Below, piece after piece: positions 3,090 through 5,344 of a stretch of 5,344 nt of DNA. The notes under the pieces are model-generated. The model did no database searches. It had not been told where the DNA came from and worked only from the letters and a program-made list of their open reading frames with translations. Numbering within the stretch: position 1 is the first letter of the stretch; each line of letters opens with the position of its first letter. Origin of the DNA: Methanolinea sp. UBA477 (GTDB taxonomy: Archaea; Halobacteriota; Methanomicrobia; Methanomicrobiales; Methanospirillaceae); assembly GCA_002509485.1 (NCBI GenBank), contig DAWO01000005.1:967-6310 (forward strand), given 5' to 3'. The position numbers were made by a program, and so were the translations under genes.

Positions 3090-5344
3090 CTATTCGATGA
3101 CAATTGCCGGTTTGAAGGGAAGTGCCGAGCGCGCCTTCGCATGCCCACTCTCCTCCGCGTCCCTGATGAAAACCGGCACACCGAATTCCCTTGAAAGGAA
3201 ATCAGTGGCTCCTTCAAAGACGGCACGCTCATCGAGATCGCGTTTCAGGAACTGCACGACCAGCTGGGGCGGGAGACGGTGGATAAGTGTTGTCACCTGT
3301 TTCGTCGTCTCGGAAACCTCCTTTCCGCGCTTTCGCATCTCCTCGTCCTTCATTATCTCACGGAGCACCTGGGAGCGGTCTTCAGACTCCGCGACAGTGG
3401 CAAAGATCCCCCGCTTCCATGGCGGAGACGTGAAGATTGTGATTGAAGTCGGAGTGATCTGGATAATCTTTAAGATAGACTCGATATCCTCGACAGTTCT
3501 CGCCAGGAGTTCTTCAGCCAGTTCAAGCCCGGTGTCGACGAGCCCGGAATCGGGTTCTGGCCAGGTGGCAAAGGACACCAGTCCCTCACCGCCAAGATCA
3601 CGCCACAGTCTCTCGCACGTGAATGGTATGATGGGTGCAAGCAGGCGCGTCCATGTGGAACAGAGATTTTGCAGACCGCTGGTACCACCGGGCTGGCCGG
3701 CGGTACGGCGACGGTACCATTTGAGGTCTGATTCAATCGCATAATATGATTCCTGCAATGCCTGCCGGGTCTGGAAGTTCTCGAGAGCGGCAGTGGTCCG
3801 CTCAATGTGTCCCTGCATCTTTGACACCAGCCAGCGGTCCATGTCGAGGGTCTCACCAAAAGTCCCCAAAGATTCCCGTATGGTGTGGGCGAACCGCTCT
3901 ATCTGCTTTCGTGTTGAGGCGACGAGTTCATCCCTCCAGTCGAAGTCCTGCCAGGGCTCGGCACTTCCGACCAGAAACATCCTCACCGTATCCGCGCCAA
4001 AGGTCTGGATGGCATCCTCGAGAAGAAACACGTTCCCCTTGCTCGAAGACATCTTTGCCCCGTTTAAGAGGCCCATGCCAAAGACCACCATGCCCTGCGG
4101 CAGCAATTCTCCCGGGAATATAGCAGTATGGTGGAAGAGCTGGAAGGTGAGATGGTTCGATATCAGGTCTTTTGCCGAGAAGCGGAAATCGTAGGGATAC
4201 CAGTACAAAAATTCCTTTCTCATCGCCTCCAGTTTCTCCCTTTCGGGGAGGGAGGGGGAATCCCTGCCAAGAAAGATATACTCGAAGACAGGGAAATCAA
4301 GTTTCTCTGCCGGGATCTCACGGATGAGATGGGCGATCGTGTAATATGCCATATATATAGTCGAATCGCTGAGGGGCTCGATAAGCCAGTCCGGATCCCA
4401 TGGCAGACGGGTTCCAAGCCCGATTCTTCGCGTACATGCCCAGTCCTTGAGCCAGTCGATGGTTCTCTCGAATTCGGCCCTTACCTCCGGCGGGACAAGT
4501 TCCATCTTCGACAGGTGTGCGGCGACATCAGCTTTCCATGCAGGGTCGCTGTACTGGAGGAACCACTGGTCATGGAGGATCTTCACAAATACCCTGCTGC
4601 CACACCGGCATACAACCGGTCGCGAATCAAATTCGAACATGTAGACCGACTGGTACTTCTCCACCATGAGGTCGGCCACGCTCTCTCTTGCCTCGCGGAC
4701 ACTTTCCCCTCCATAGCGATCGAAGAGCCGTCCATGCGAAAACTCTGCACTGTAGACTTCCTGCGTGAGAGTCTCCATCCGGGGATCGTTCTGGTCTGAT
4801 ATGCCCGCTTTCTCGACAGCTTCCGCCGCTGGGATCTCCCCATACCCTTTCACACTGATCAGGGGAATTGGCGAAATACCGGTATAGAGGCCCTTTGACT
4901 GGAGGTCGCGGAGCGCTATATAATCGAAGGGTGCATGGGCGGGAACACTCATCACCATCCCGCTGGCCATGCCTGGATCGACAAAGGATGCCGGCAGGAT
5001 CGGGATCTCGCCACAGAGCGGGTGCGATACCGTCTCGTCGATCAGCGATGATCCCTGGATCTCTTCTCCAACCTCAACAGTGTGGTCCTGGAGGGCAAGT
5101 TTTTCTGCCGCTTCCCTGCTCACGATCCATGACTTTCCGTCCACGAGAACCCGGACATAGGTCACATCGGGGTTCACCCAGAGGTTCGTTACCCCATAAA
5201 TGGTTTCAGGCCTGAGGGTGGCTGTCGGAATAAACGAGTCTCTCCATGAAAACATCACGAGGGTAAACCTGATTATCTCGGCCTTGTCCCCTTCGAGAAG
5301 GTCATGGTCGCCGACGGGATTGTCACATTGCAGGCAATATCTGA
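3090..5344 (-). CDS. leuS: Leucyl-tRNA synthetase, archaeal type (5' end outside window)
   Basis: The frame stays open to the window edge, giving the last 750 residues of an enzyme usually near 940-960; the first part, with the HIGH motif, lies beyond 5344. LeuRS is a cytosolic class Ia synthetase that activates leucine with ATP and charges tRNA-Leu. Seen from the N-terminal side: a zinc knuckle C-L-Q-C (5336-5325); the CP1 editing domain with TLRPET (5219-5202) and VPAHAPFD (4946-4923), whose Asp is the universally conserved editing residue; a second knuckle C-R-C-G (near 4610-4599); DQWFLQYSDPAWK; SDSTIYMAYY; NHLTFQLFHH; the catalytic KMSSS loop (4055-4041), with Ser where many have Lys; then the helical anticodon-binding domain and C-terminal module. 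The internal ATG at 5258 is not the start, since homology continues upstream of it. It converges on DUF5611 and no frameshift is seen. Confidence 0.96.
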   Translation of the reverse strand, partial: RYCLQCDNPVGDHDLLEGDKAEIIRFTLVMFSWRDSFIPTATLRPETIYGVTNLWVNPDVTYVRVLVDGKSWIVSREAAEKLALQDHTVEVGEEIQGSSLIDETVSHPLCGEIPILPASFVDPGMASGMVMSVPAHAPFDYIALRDLQSKGLYTGISPIPLISVKGYGEIPAAEAVEKAGISDQNDPRMETLTQEVYSAEFSHGRLFDRYGGESVREARESVADLMVEKYQSVYMFEFDSRPVVCRCGSRVFVKILHDQWFLQYSDPAWKADVAAHLSKMELVPPEVRAEFERTIDWLKDWACTRRIGLGTRLPWDPDWLIEPLSDSTIYMAYYTIAHLIREIPAEKLDFPVFEYIFLGRDSPSLPEREKLEAMRKEFLYWYPYDFRFSAKDLISNHLTFQLFHHTAIFPGELLPQGMVVFGMGLLNGAKMSSSKGNVFLLEDAIQTFGADTVRMFLVGSAEPWQDFDWRDELVASTRKQIERFAHTIRESLGTFGETLDMDRWLVSKMQGHIERTTAALENFQTRQALQESYYAIESDLKWYRRRTAGQPGGTSGLQNLCSTWTRLLAPIIPFTCERLWRDLGGEGLVSFATWPEPDSGLVDTGLELAEELLARTVEDIESILKIIQITPTSITIFTSPPWKRGIFATVAESEDRSQVLREIMKDEEMRKRGKEVSETTKQVTTLIHRLPPQLVVQFLKRDLDERAVFEGATDFLSREFGVPVFIRDAEESGHAKARSALPFKPAIVIE

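Noticed and set aside
3097..3744. Long plus-strand open frames antisense to leuS (also 4128-4799)
   Set aside because: Translations are arginine/serine-rich, as expected from reading a coding strand backwards; leuS explains the whole stretch.
5256..5258. ATG at 5258 as the leuS start
   Set aside because: The frame upstream to 5344 encodes the conserved zinc knuckle and D-N-P-V-G-D-H-D segment of archaeal LeuRS, so this Met is internal.

Overview
The window looks like chromosomal DNA of a methanogenic euryarchaeon, most likely Methanomicrobiales (a relative of Methanoregula, Methanospirillum or Methanoculleus). The grounds are the archaeal-type gene order rpoA2 - rpl30e - nusA, a short NusA made only of KH domains, an archaeal-type LeuRS, two families known mainly from methanogens (DUF473 and DUF5611), a tRNA gene without an encoded CCA, and TATA-like boxes with bare T-tracts as termination signals. 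The order-level placement rests on recognising the families and was not searched.

Layout. Positions 1-1032 (+) hold the end of an RNA polymerase operon: the C-terminus of subunit A'' (rpoA2), ribosomal protein L30e and NusA, with Shine-Dalgarno (SD) sites overlapping or abutting the preceding stop or coding end. A T-tract follows nusA at once, and a tRNA-Arg(TCT) gene (1066-1140, -) converges on it. Positions 1141-1604 carry no convincing protein gene. They contain the tRNA promoter, several inverted repeats including two mutually exclusive strong stems, and the T-tract that ends the next minus-strand unit.

Positions 1605-2746 (-) are a two-gene unit: a PAC2-family proteasome assembly chaperone whose C-terminus is a perfect HbYX tripeptide (M-Y-G), followed by a DUF473 protein whose ribosome binding site is built into the PAC2 stop codon. 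Diverging from PAC2 with only 17 bp between starts is a 105-residue DUF5611 protein (2764-3081, +). It converges, with 8 bp between stops, on the leucyl-tRNA synthetase gene leuS (3090 to beyond 5344, -), which lacks its 5' part in this window.

The theme is housekeeping information processing: transcription, translation, tRNA charging and protein quality control. No mobile element, CRISPR array or defence system is visible. The points most worth following are the HbYX tail, the structured 1183-1578 intergenic region, the very compact divergent and convergent junctions, and the two uncharacterised methanogen proteins beside a proteasome factor.
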